From contig CATWBR010000069.1 of NCBI GenBank assembly GCA_958349075.1, positions 1 to 13,522 on the forward strand: a stretch of DNA of 13,522 nt, read 5' to 3'. Positions 6,854 to 13,522 of the stretch are shown in pieces. The DNA is from an uncultured Clostridium sp. (GTDB lineage: Bacteria; Bacillota; Clostridia; Lachnospirales; Lachnospiraceae). The notes under the pieces are model-generated. The model searched no databases and was not told the DNA's origin. It saw only the letters and a program-made list of their open reading frames with translations. Position numbers and translations under genes: made by a program. The first letter of the stretch is position 1; the number at the start of each line of letters is the position of its first letter.

Positions 6854-8662
6854 TTATTCAAACAGAGCTTCAAACTCTCCCTGGCCTATCTTTTCTTTCT
6901 CAAGGAGCAGTTCACAGCACTTGTGCAGAACGTCCTCATGTTCCAGAATCAGCTTTTTAGCCTTCTCATGGCAGCTATCGATAATATTCTTTACCTCGCT
7001 GTCAATCGTGCTGGCAACCACTTCGCCGTAGCTGCGGGCATGTGCCAGGTCACGGCCGATGAACACCTCATTGCTGTCCCCTCCGTAGTTAATCATTCCG
7101 ACCTTGTCGGACATGCCATACTCGGTAACCATCGCTCTCGCTATCGAGGTGGCCTGCTTGATATCCTGGGAAGCACCGGTCGTGATATCGTCGAAGATAA
7201 TCTCCTCTGCAATCCGGCCGCCCAGGGAAACCATGATGTTCTGAAGCATCTTGCCCCTGGTCATATGAATGTCGTCCTTCTCCGGCAGCGGCATCGTATA
7301 TCCTGCCGCACCCACGCCGGTCGGAATGATGGACACCGTATGGACCGGTCCTACATCGGGCAGCACGTGGAAAAGAATGGCGTGCCCCGCTTCATGATAG
7401 GCCGTAATTCTCTTATCTTTCTCAGAAATCACCTTGCTCTTCTTCTCTGCGCCGATTCCCACTTTGATAAATGCCTTTTCAATGTCAGCCTGCATCAGGA
7501 ACTTCCTTCCCTCTTTTGCGGCATTGATGGCGGCCTCATTCATCAGGTTCTCAAGATCCGCTCCGGTAAAGCCGGACGTTGTCTGCGCGATGCGGTGGAG
7601 ATTCACGTCTTCTCCCAGAGGTTTATCCTTCGTGTGGACGCCCAGAATCTCCTCGCGCCCTTTCACATCCGGCCTTCCAACCGCCACTTTTCTGTCAAAA
7701 CGGCCGGGTCTTAAAATCGCCGGGTCAAGGATATCCACCCTGTTGGTTGCGGCCATAACAATGATTCCCTCATTGACTCCAAAACCGTCCATCTCTACAA
7801 GAAGCTGGTTCAAGGTCTGTTCCCTCTCATCATGGCCTCCGCCCATGCCGGTTCCCCTCTGGCGGGCTACGGCATCAATCTCGTCAATAAATACGATACA
7901 CGGCGCGTTCTTCTTGGCATCCTCAAATAAATCACGGACACGGGAAGCTCCGACACCGACAAACATCTCCACAAAGTCGGAACCTGAAATGGAGAAGAAC
8001 GGAACGCCCGCCTCTCCGGCCACCGCCTTGGCAAGAAGTGTCTTACCTGTTCCGGGAGGGCCTACCAGTAATACGCCCTTGGGGATTCTCGCCCCCACTC
8101 CCGTATACTTCTGCGGATTCTTAAGGAAATCCACAATCTCTTCCAGTTCTTCCTTCTCCTCCTGAAGCCCCGCAACCTTTGTAAAATTAATATTGCTGGT
8201 GTGGCTCATCTTGGCGCGGCTCTTGCCGAAGTTCATCATCTTGGCATTGGCTCCGCCGCCGGAACGGGAATTCATGAACACAAAGAAAAAGATGAGCACT
8301 CCGGCCGAAAGTGCAATTGGAAGAATTACGGTCATAAAATAATTATCCTGCTGAACCTCTCCCACTTTGTACGTAATGCCTGCATCTCTCAGAGCCATCT
8401 CGATCTCTTTCGTATCGAGGACATAAAAATCCTGTTTCTCACCGGATGACATGTAAAGCTCAATCTCGCCCGTCGGTGTCTCCCGGTTGGGCTTAATGAC
8501 TGCGCTGCTGATGCTTCCGTTCTCCAGGTTCACCATAAAATCCGTATAGCTGATCTTGCCCGGTGTAAATATGCTCTGGTTTCTTGTACTGAATAACATG
8601 ACGAGGAGCATTACAAGGATCAGAAGTCCCATGCCTCCTCCAAATGACTGCCGCTGTTTCAA
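6854..8662 (-). CDS. ftsH: ATP-dependent zinc metalloprotease FtsH
   Basis: This 602-aa membrane-anchored AAA+ protease degrades unneeded or damaged membrane and regulatory proteins; in Bacillus it is also needed for normal sporulation. Two membrane segments (about 11-24 and 110-130) flank an extracytoplasmic domain. The AAA module has Walker A GPPGTGKT (201-208), pore loop MFVG (233-236), Walker B IVFIDE (256-261), and the second region of homology ending in RPGRFDR. The protease has HEAGH (423-427) and a third zinc ligand at Asp500 in GASQD. The C-terminus is short. The start is TTG at 8662, set by a perfect AGGAGG seven bases upstream. The first A of that Shine-Dalgarno is also the last base of the hpt stop, so translation is likely coupled. 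It is the last gene of tilS-hpt-ftsH. Confidence 0.98.
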   Translation of the reverse strand: MKQRQSFGGGMGLLILVMLLVMLFSTRNQSIFTPGKISYTDFMVNLENGSISSAVIKPNRETPTGEIELYMSSGEKQDFYVLDTKEIEMALRDAGITYKVGEVQQDNYFMTVILPIALSAGVLIFFFVFMNSRSGGGANAKMMNFGKSRAKMSHTSNINFTKVAGLQEEKEELEEIVDFLKNPQKYTGVGARIPKGVLLVGPPGTGKTLLAKAVAGEAGVPFFSISGSDFVEMFVGVGASRVRDLFEDAKKNAPCIVFIDEIDAVARQRGTGMGGGHDEREQTLNQLLVEMDGFGVNEGIIVMAATNRVDILDPAILRPGRFDRKVAVGRPDVKGREEILGVHTKDKPLGEDVNLHRIAQTTSGFTGADLENLMNEAAINAAKEGRKFLMQADIEKAFIKVGIGAEKKSKVISEKDKRITAYHEAGHAILFHVLPDVGPVHTVSIIPTGVGAAGYTMPLPEKDDIHMTRGKMLQNIMVSLGGRIAEEIIFDDITTGASQDIKQATSIARAMVTEYGMSDKVGMINYGGDSNEVFIGRDLAHARSYGEVVASTIDSEVKNIIDSCHEKAKKLILEHEDVLHKCCELLLEKEKIGQGEFEALFE

Positions 8663-8674
8663 CTGGCTTCCTCC

Positions 8675-9199
8675 TTATACTTCCACTACTCCTATATATG
8701 GTAAATTCCGGTATTTCTGATCATAATCAAGACCGTAACCTACTACAAATTCATCCGGGATTGTAAAACAGGTATACTTAACCTGTACCTGCTTCTTCAC
8801 ACGGCGCTCCGGTTTATCAAGCAGGGTGCAGAGCTCTATGCTCTTCGGGTTTCTCTGTTTCAGAACTTCGATCAGGTAGGCAAGCGTCCTTCCGGAATCA
8901 ATGATATCCTCCACGATAATGACTTCTTTTCCCTCCAGTGGTTCATCCAAATCCTTTACGATCTTAACCACGCCGCTGGACTTCGTTCCGGCTCCGTAAC
9001 TGGATACGGACATGAAATCAAGGGAAACGGATAAATCAAGGCGTTTCGCCAGTTCGCAGGTAAAAAATACACCGCCCTTTAAGATACAGATTAAATGAAC
9101 GTGTCTTCCCGCATAGTCTGCGTTGATCTGCGCCGCCACCTCGCTGATTCTTTTATTTACTTCCTCTTCTGTTAATAATACCCTGATTTTATCGGCCAA
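8675..9199 (-). CDS. hpt: Hypoxanthine (guanine) phosphoribosyltransferase
   Basis: This 174-aa cytosolic purine-salvage enzyme transfers ribose-5-phosphate from PRPP to hypoxanthine or guanine. ILKGG (39-43) binds pyrophosphate. The flexible loop is around SSYGAGTKSSG (66-76). The PRPP signature is IIVEDIIDSGRT (94-105), and the base-binding region is PDEFVVGYGLDY (148-159). The length is typical. The start is TTG at 9199 with GGAGG eight bases upstream (9208-9212), inside the end of tilS. The two frames overlap by 11 bp, so it is co-translated with tilS. tilS-hpt-ftsH is the Bacillus order, where HprT is known to associate with TilS and FtsH is cotranscribed. Confidence 0.97.
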   Translation of the reverse strand: MADKIRVLLTEEEVNKRISEVAAQINADYAGRHVHLICILKGGVFFTCELAKRLDLSVSLDFMSVSSYGAGTKSSGVVKIVKDLDEPLEGKEVIIVEDIIDSGRTLAYLIEVLKQRNPKSIELCTLLDKPERRVKKQVQVKYTCFTIPDEFVVGYGLDYDQKYRNLPYIGVVEV

Positions 9200-10598
9200 T
9201 GTCTGTTCCTCCGTCTAACTGTACTTGTAAAATATTTTTCGTCTGTTCCGTTACCTTGTAATATTCACTGATCCGGTATCCCACAATCCACAAAACATGG
9301 CTTCCCTCGGCCAGAAGCAAAATCTCACTGCGCTTCTCCCGGGGGATTTTTTCGTCGATCATAAAGGATTTTACCGTCTTCCTGCCCCCCTGCGCCAGTG
9401 TGATATAATCACCGGTGCGGCGGTTCCTGACAGATAACGTATCTTTTATTTTATCATAATCAAACCATTTCGTATACTGGTTTTTGGGAATTTCCTCTTG
9501 ATTTTGGAAGGGAAATACCTGAATATCCATCCGGGGAACCACGGCCGCACGCTGATCCTGTCCACCGCTAAATTCGTCCCGGATATCCGGCTTGTCCTCT
9601 CTCCTGCTGAATTTAATTCTGCCGTAACTGTTCACGGCCTTCAGGCCGTACGGCAGATCCACTTCTTTTCCCGTCCCCTTTTCCATCAGCTCCAGAACAC
9701 TGTCGATGTGCCTGGCTGTGATGTCTTTCAGAGGACAGCCCATATTCCGGAGGATCCCCCTTACCACATAACCTCTTATCACCCTGTCTTCTTTAAGAAG
9801 TTCCGGCGCAGAAAAACCGGACTGTCCATCCACACTATGCAGTCCGATCCAATTCCATGCTGTTTTTTCCAGGTATTCGTCGGCTTCACGTATCCGCTCC
9901 CCCGCCCTCAGGATATTCTGAACCGCCTGCTCATTGACGGATGATGAGATAACGGGCATCAGTTCGTTGCGGATTTTGTTCCTGGTATAGTCATTCTCCC
10001 GGTTGGTGGAATCCTCCACATACTCAATCCTGCAGCTCCGGAGCCAGTTCACAATATCTTCCCGCTGCGCCCACAGAACAGGGCGGATAATCCTTCCCCT
10101 GACCGGCGCAATCCCGGACAGTCCCTTTAATCCCGTCCCGCGGAACAGGTTGTGGAGAATTGTCTCGGCGCTGTCATTGCCGTGATGGGCCGTGGCGATC
10201 TTTATCTCACCGGCACCGCCCTTTTTGCTTTCCCGCTCCCTCTCCCACAGAAAAGCCTCCTCCTCCAGAATCCTGTATCTGGCCAGGCGGCCCGCTTCCT
10301 CCACGGAGATTCCCTGCCTCTTTGCTTCCTCGGACGCCCTGATTTTTACAAGCTTAAAAGGGATGTCCCGCTCTCTGCAAAGTGTTTCCGAGAATGCGGC
10401 ATCCCTGTCCGCCTCCTCACCCCGGAGGCCGTGATGCACGTGAACCGCCCGAAGCCCGATTCCAAGTTCTTCCTTCAGACACCACAAAACGTGCAGCAGA
10501 CAGACGGAATCCGCTCCACCCGACAGGCCTACGATTACACCGTCTCCCCGTTCAATCATATGATTCTTTTTAATATAATCAAAGGTTTCTTTCTTCAT
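9189..10598 (-). CDS. tilS: tRNA(Ile)-lysidine synthetase TilS
   Basis: This 469-aa enzyme attaches lysine to C34 of the CAU-anticodon tRNA-Ile using ATP, converting it to read AUA, and is essential in bacteria. The N-type ATP pyrophosphatase loop is SGGADS (26-31). VHVHHGLRG (52-60), AHHGNDSAET (137-146), FRGTGLKGLSGI (152-163) and RPVL (172-175) are typical of the catalytic domain. A TilS C-terminal domain is visible from about 380, with RTGDYI and GGRKTVKSFMIDEKIPR. The ATG start follows GAGG after AGGA. The stop lies inside the start of hpt. It follows spoIIE by 90 bp but has its own promoter in that gap. Confidence 0.97.
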   Translation of the reverse strand: MKKETFDYIKKNHMIERGDGVIVGLSGGADSVCLLHVLWCLKEELGIGLRAVHVHHGLRGEEADRDAAFSETLCRERDIPFKLVKIRASEEAKRQGISVEEAGRLARYRILEEEAFLWERERESKKGGAGEIKIATAHHGNDSAETILHNLFRGTGLKGLSGIAPVRGRIIRPVLWAQREDIVNWLRSCRIEYVEDSTNRENDYTRNKIRNELMPVISSSVNEQAVQNILRAGERIREADEYLEKTAWNWIGLHSVDGQSGFSAPELLKEDRVIRGYVVRGILRNMGCPLKDITARHIDSVLELMEKGTGKEVDLPYGLKAVNSYGRIKFSRREDKPDIRDEFSGGQDQRAAVVPRMDIQVFPFQNQEEIPKNQYTKWFDYDKIKDTLSVRNRRTGDYITLAQGGRKTVKSFMIDEKIPREKRSEILLLAEGSHVLWIVGYRISEYYKVTEQTKNILQVQLDGGTDIGR

Positions 10599-10627
10599 TG
10601 CCTCATTTCCTGCCGCTGTTTGCCTAC

Positions 10628-10656
10628 AGTATACAGGAATTCCGGCGGTTTCACAA
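10628..10656 (-). promoter_or_regulatory. Sigma-A-type promoter for tilS-hpt-ftsH
   Basis: On the minus strand TTGTGA (10651-10656) and TATACT (10628-10633) are 17 bp apart, and the -10 is preceded by TG. The predicted start is about 22 nt before the tilS ATG. A small GGCGG/CCGCC inverted repeat overlaps the -35. No terminator separates spoIIE from this promoter, so read-through from spoIIE is possible too. Confidence 0.6.
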
Positions 10657-10688
10657 GGCCTGCCGCCGCTTTTACATGATGTTTTCAG

Positions 10689-12101
10689 TTATCTCTCAAA
10701 AATTCCGCCCACCAGGACGGTCATATCGTCGCACGGTTCCTCCTCAAAGGAACTGGCAAACTCAAGGATACGCTCGGCCATCTCCTGCGGGTTACCGGAA
10801 CCGGTCCCCTCCAGGAAATCGATCAGCGTCTCCTCCTTGCATTCTCCGGGCAGCGCTTCCAGAACACCGTCGCTGACCATGATGATCCGGTCGTTATCCC
10901 ACATTTTTCTGGACAACAGCACCGGCTCAACCGATTTTACAATTCCCATCGGGACGTCTCCGGCCTCCAGAACCTCCACGCCGTCATGCCCCTGGATGAA
11001 GGTAGGAACAGCGCCCAGCTTCATTGCCTCCAGCACTCCCGTGTAGAGATCGATACAGCACAAATCAAGCGTTGCGGGATTCTGCTCCGCCCCTGCGAGA
11101 AGAAGCACCGTGTTGACCAGTTTAAGAGCAGATCGGGCGGAAAATCCGGTCTCCAGAAGCTGCTGTGTCAACTCCACCACCTTACTGCTGTCCTCGCACG
11201 CCAGGGGGCCGCTTCCCATACCGTCCGACAGGCTCATAATGACCTGCCTGGGAAGTCCTTCATAGATGGTAAAATTATCACCCGATACCATCTCCCCGCC
11301 CTTAGCCGCTTTGGCAACTCCGTGGAGCATCCTGTATTTCCCCTCCTCAATAAAGCGGAATGTGGCCGCATTCCTGGTGATGATGCTCTTGCTGTCCTTG
11401 GCTGCGCTCCATTTTCTTCCTGCCATAGCCCGTCCCACCAGTTCGGAGGCATCGCGGGCGGTCATACACTTACCGTTGGTGCTGCGTATTGTGAGAAAAG
11501 CTTCCTTCTGCTCATTTTCATATTCCAGCATCAGCATATTTTCCACCTTCATATGGTGGCGACGGAATATGTATTTGATCTGTTCTTCCCAGTCACCCGT
11601 GATGTCCGTCGCATTTTCCATCTGTCCTGAAAACTCCTCCAGGATCGAAGCCAGCTCGCGAAACTGCACAATCACGGTGTCCCTGCTCTCCAGGAATCTG
11701 TTTTTCCATGACAGGTTCATTGTGGCCCGTCCAAGGTTCCTGTTCAGATGCAGCACATAGTCATCTTTTTTCCTGCATGCCTCATTAAACAGCCTGGGCA
11801 TGTCCTCCATATCAATCTTGCCCTTCTGCTCAAAGGCCCGGAGAAGATAATAAAGGTAATAGCTGTCGTCCCTCCTGCTGCCGGAGTACAGGTTGCATTT
11901 CATGCATTCCCCGCAGACAGCCGCTGCTGCCGTCTGCATGGCCGCCAGGCCGTCATCCTTTGTAAGCTGCCTTCCGCCCCCGATTTCATCGGCAAACGCC
12001 TGCGCCAGACCGCTAAGTGACATCGCCATATCTTTCAGGCGTCTGGCCGTATAGACATTGACATCTGCCATGTCTCTATGTAAACTCTTCTTTTTAAGCA
12101 C
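10689..12101 (-). CDS. spoIIE: Stage II sporulation protein E, cytoplasmic phosphatase form without the membrane domain
   Basis: This PP2C-type Ser phosphatase should dephosphorylate the anti-anti-sigma factor SpoIIAA and so activate sigma-F in the forespore. With the GTG start the protein is 470 aa. The C-terminal PP2C domain starts near residue 255 and carries SDGMGSG (292-298), LDLCCIDLYTG (345-355), VSDGVLEA (409-416) and CDDMTVLV (457-464), covering the metal-binding Asp residues. The middle part has a Cys cluster CGECMKC (63-69) and a helical regulatory region. The roughly 300-residue, many-helix membrane domain of the 827-aa B. subtilis SpoIIE is absent. The GTG at 12101 has AGGAGG seven bases upstream. 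The in-frame ATG at 12131 lies in the -10 hexamer and is therefore outside the transcript. It sits between divIC and tilS as in Bacillus. Confidence 0.93.
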   Translation of the reverse strand: MLKKKSLHRDMADVNVYTARRLKDMAMSLSGLAQAFADEIGGGRQLTKDDGLAAMQTAAAAVCGECMKCNLYSGSRRDDSYYLYYLLRAFEQKGKIDMEDMPRLFNEACRKKDDYVLHLNRNLGRATMNLSWKNRFLESRDTVIVQFRELASILEEFSGQMENATDITGDWEEQIKYIFRRHHMKVENMLMLEYENEQKEAFLTIRSTNGKCMTARDASELVGRAMAGRKWSAAKDSKSIITRNAATFRFIEEGKYRMLHGVAKAAKGGEMVSGDNFTIYEGLPRQVIMSLSDGMGSGPLACEDSSKVVELTQQLLETGFSARSALKLVNTVLLLAGAEQNPATLDLCCIDLYTGVLEAMKLGAVPTFIQGHDGVEVLEAGDVPMGIVKSVEPVLLSRKMWDNDRIIMVSDGVLEALPGECKEETLIDFLEGTGSGNPQEMAERILEFASSFEEEPCDDMTVLVGGIFER

Positions 12102-12129
12102 AAAAATCCCTCCTAACCTGCGTGAAACC

Positions 12130-12162
12130 ATTATATACAGGCCGGAGGGAAATATTTGTCAA
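12130..12162 (-). promoter_or_regulatory. spoIIE promoter: consensus sigma-A hexamers with 21-bp spacing (Spo0A-activated type)
   Basis: On the minus strand a perfect TTGACA (12157-12162) and a perfect TATAAT (12130-12135) are 21 bp apart, four more than optimum. B. subtilis spoIIE and spoIIG promoters are known to have this wide spacing and to require Spo0A-P for sigma-A RNA polymerase. The predicted start is about 20-25 nt before the GTG of spoIIE. Confidence 0.8.
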
Positions 12163-12163
12163 A
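12155..12163 (+). promoter_or_regulatory. 0A-box (Spo0A binding site) over the spoIIE -35
   Basis: TTTGTCAAA on the plus strand matches the 0A-box TTTGTCRAA fully and covers the -35 hexamer. Two weaker seven-base matches to TGNCGAA, each with one mismatch, lie upstream on the minus strand: TGTCGTA (12189-12195) and CGGCGAA (12208-12214). A box overlapping the -35 plus upstream boxes is the known layout of Spo0A-activated promoters. Confidence 0.65.
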
Positions 12164-12238
12164 TTCATTGGGGGAATACCTGAAATCGTACGACAGATAC
12201 CGCACGTTTCGCCGGATTCCCACTTCTTTTCCGGGCAT

Positions 12239-12562
12239 TTACTTCTTTTCTGCCGGTTTAAGCAATATCTCGTCCTTATTGACGAGTCCCAATTTTTCTT
12301 TGGCAACCTTCTCGATATACTGTTTTGTCTGGACATAAACGCGGTACTGTTCCAGCTCCGCCGCCCTTTCCTCCTCGGCCTGAACCTGGACCTGAAGGTT
12401 CTCTTCCCGGATCTGATAATTCAAATCTTTCTTCTTCATATCGATCCCTTTCAGGTGCACGGCTATCGCCAGGCTCAGAACGACCAGCGTAATGCCGACC
12501 AGCGCCATGCGGTTATTCAGATTTTCTTTCTTTCTTCTTTTTGCTCTTCCGCTTTCCCGCAT
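12239..12562 (-). CDS. divIC: Septum formation initiator, DivIC/FtsB family
   Basis: This 107-aa single-pass membrane protein is part of the FtsL/DivIC/DivIB division complex at the septum. It has a basic N-terminus (residues 1-18), one membrane segment (about 19-36), a heptad-rich coiled coil (about 43-75) on the outer face, and the family hallmark KQYIEKVAKEKLGLV (80-94). The length is usual. The first 50 bp overlap the end of yabQ in another frame, so the two are translationally linked. The ribosome binding site is weak and purine-rich (GGAAGAG). The ATG is kept because the basic residues before the membrane segment need it. No clear terminator separates it from spoIIE. Confidence 0.93.
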   Translation of the reverse strand: MRESGRAKRRKKENLNNRMALVGITLVVLSLAIAVHLKGIDMKKKDLNYQIREENLQVQVQAEEERAAELEQYRVYVQTKQYIEKVAKEKLGLVNKDEILLKPAEKK

Positions 12563-13142
12563 CTTTTTTCTCTTCCGCCTTTCTGCTCCTGCTTGACTCC
12601 TGCCCCTGCTCCCCGGTCAGGCCGCCCTGTTTCTCTTTCTGCCGTTTTTTCTGTTCTTTTATCTTTTCCTTTTCCTCACGGAGAAGGCGCTTCTGCTCCT
12701 GTTTTTCTTCCCGGAGGCGGAGTTTCTGTTCTTCCTTTTCCTTCCGCTTCTGCTCTTCCAGGAGGCGTTTCTTCTCTTCCTCCTCAAGCTGTTTCTGCCG
12801 GATTTTTTGTCGTTTTATTTTCCTTATTGTAAGATATTTTTCAACTTTTTTCAAGAGCCTCAGCAAAATACGGCTGACCGTAAGATTGTAGACGAGCATT
12901 CCCATAAGCACGCCTAATATTGCATACCATCTCAGTATGCCGTCATTTTGCCGGAACAGCAGGAGAAATGTCGTAATGCTGGATGCCGCCCAGTAGACCG
13001 CATCTTCTATGCCTGTCCAGAAATTTCCATGAGGGACCAGAGTCCTGAACACTCTCAGGCCGTCATATACCACCATCAGGCAAATGCCCACTGCCAGGCT
13101 CGCAAACAGCAGCTGCAGTTCATAGCGAATTGTCATGCTCAT
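12513..13142 (-). CDS. yabQ: Spore cortex biosynthesis protein YabQ, with a long charged tail
   Basis: This 209-aa membrane protein belongs to a family required for spore cortex formation and located in the outer forespore membrane in Bacillus. Three hydrophobic segments are visible (about 9-28, 48-63 and 70-88), with the family-like VYDGLRVFR (25-33) between the first two. From about residue 97 to the end the protein is almost only K, R, E, Q and L, predicted as one long charged helix or coiled coil, ending in a Lys-rich run. The ATG at 13142 has no strong Shine-Dalgarno, and a second Met two codons later is possible. It lies 24 bp after yabP and overlaps divIC by 50 bp. Identification rests on the N-terminal half and gene position. 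Confidence 0.88.
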   Translation of the reverse strand: MSMTIRYELQLLFASLAVGICLMVVYDGLRVFRTLVPHGNFWTGIEDAVYWAASSITTFLLLFRQNDGILRWYAILGVLMGMLVYNLTVSRILLRLLKKVEKYLTIRKIKRQKIRQKQLEEEEKKRLLEEQKRKEKEEQKLRLREEKQEQKRLLREEKEKIKEQKKRQKEKQGGLTGEQGQESSRSRKAEEKKDAGKRKSKKKKERKSE

Positions 13143-13166
13143 CCCGATTTGCCCCGCCTTTTCTTA

Positions 13167-13451
13167 TTATTTAAACAGCCGGGTAAACAGGGATTCGCCT
13201 GATTTACGGTAATTCTCATTGGAGGAATAGGCAAAGCTGTCAAATGTCCCCTCGATATCGACCTCTCCCTTTTCCAGCGTCAGCCGGCTCACATGCAGAT
13301 TCTTTCCCTTCACAGTCAGGAGACCCATATCCGTATCCAGGATAATCTGGTTCTCGTCAAAGGACACCACATCCTGTATACCGGTTACACTGCCCGTCCC
13401 CCTGCCTGTGACCTCCAGCTTATGAGGCCGCCGGTTTAACTTTTCTTCCAT
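13167..13451 (-). CDS. yabP: Sporulation protein YabP
   Basis: This 94-aa protein is of the YabP/YqfC family, small beta-rich sporulation proteins made in the mother cell and needed for coat/cortex assembly. Recognisable parts are RPHKLEVTGR near the start, SVTGIQDVVSFDENQIILDT (21-40), and TVKGKNLHVSRLTLEKGEVDIEG in overlapping pieces from about 46, followed by an aromatic tail. There is no signal peptide. The ATG has AGGAGG eight bases upstream, so the start is firm. It is the first gene of the yabP-yabQ-divIC cluster. A sigma-E-type promoter is expected from Bacillus; only a weak candidate is visible at 13486-13514. Confidence 0.93.
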   Translation of the reverse strand: MEEKLNRRPHKLEVTGRGTGSVTGIQDVVSFDENQIILDTDMGLLTVKGKNLHVSRLTLEKGEVDIEGTFDSFAYSSNENYRKSGESLFTRLFK

Positions 13452-13522
13452 GCAAAAAACCTCCTGATATATCTAACTATTGTTAAATATATTAGGAGGT
13501 TATCCTCTTTATGTTTATGAAT

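Noticed and set aside
6923..8165. Two long plus-strand frames (263 and 243 codons)
   Set aside because: Both are antisense to ftsH, which has every family motif. Their compositions are typical of shadow frames.
12102..12131. ATG at 12131 as the spoIIE start (ten extra residues)
   Set aside because: This ATG lies in or directly next to the -10 hexamer, upstream of the predicted transcript start. The GTG at 12101 has AGGAGG at ideal spacing.
12122..12891. Plus-strand frames rich in Ser/Phe/Cys (236 and 116 codons)
   Set aside because: They are complements of the purine-rich yabQ tail and divIC. The low complexity is a reflection of the KREQ-rich tail.
1..13522. CRISPR arrays, transposases, phage or defence genes
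   Set aside because: I saw no direct-repeat arrays, no transposase or integrase motifs, and no terminal inverted repeats around any gene. The tRNA pair shows no duplicated 3' end that would mark an integrated element.

Overview
The window looks like part of a spore-forming Firmicute chromosome, most likely a Lachnospiraceae (Clostridium clostridioforme/Enterocloster/Hungatella type). This is inferred from the moderate GC content, strong AGGAGG ribosome binding sites, tRNAs without encoded CCA, and the sporulation/division gene order. No 16S or other species marker is present, so the genus is a guess.

Left part (1-3830, plus strand): the possible last codons of an upstream gene, then one very large secreted protein (1206 aa) with a signal peptide, an N-terminal beta-rich region, and what I read as three successive alpha/beta-hydrolase units. 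The first and third keep a GxSxG nucleophile elbow. The middle one has Gly in place of Ser. A long intrinsic terminator closes this gene.

Middle part (3860-6850, minus strand): a tRNA-Tyr/tRNA-Leu pair with its own promoter and terminator, a cytoplasmic GH13 alpha-glycosidase of the neopullulanase/cyclomaltodextrinase type, and a 460-bp intergenic region. That region holds several hairpins, a nine-G run inside a possible 24-codon ORF, and a possible antisense small RNA.

Right part (6854-13451, minus strand): a block read right to left as yabP-yabQ-divIC-spoIIE-tilS-hpt-ftsH. The same order is known in Bacillus subtilis, but yabR, the two tRNAs, yabS and yabT are absent here. yabP/yabQ (spore coat/cortex) and divIC (septum) form one cluster. 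spoIIE follows behind its own promoter, with consensus -35 and -10 hexamers 21 bp apart and a 0A-box over the -35, the architecture of Spo0A-activated sigma-A promoters. tilS-hpt-ftsH form a tight operon with overlapping or abutting genes and their own promoter. spoIIE encodes only the cytoplasmic part of SpoIIE; the multi-spanning membrane domain of the B. subtilis protein is absent. spoIIE, hpt and ftsH start with GTG or TTG behind strong Shine-Dalgarno sequences.

The points most worth checking are the triple-hydrolase exoprotein, the membrane-domain-free SpoIIE under a Spo0A-type promoter, and the transcript(s) around 6539-6664.
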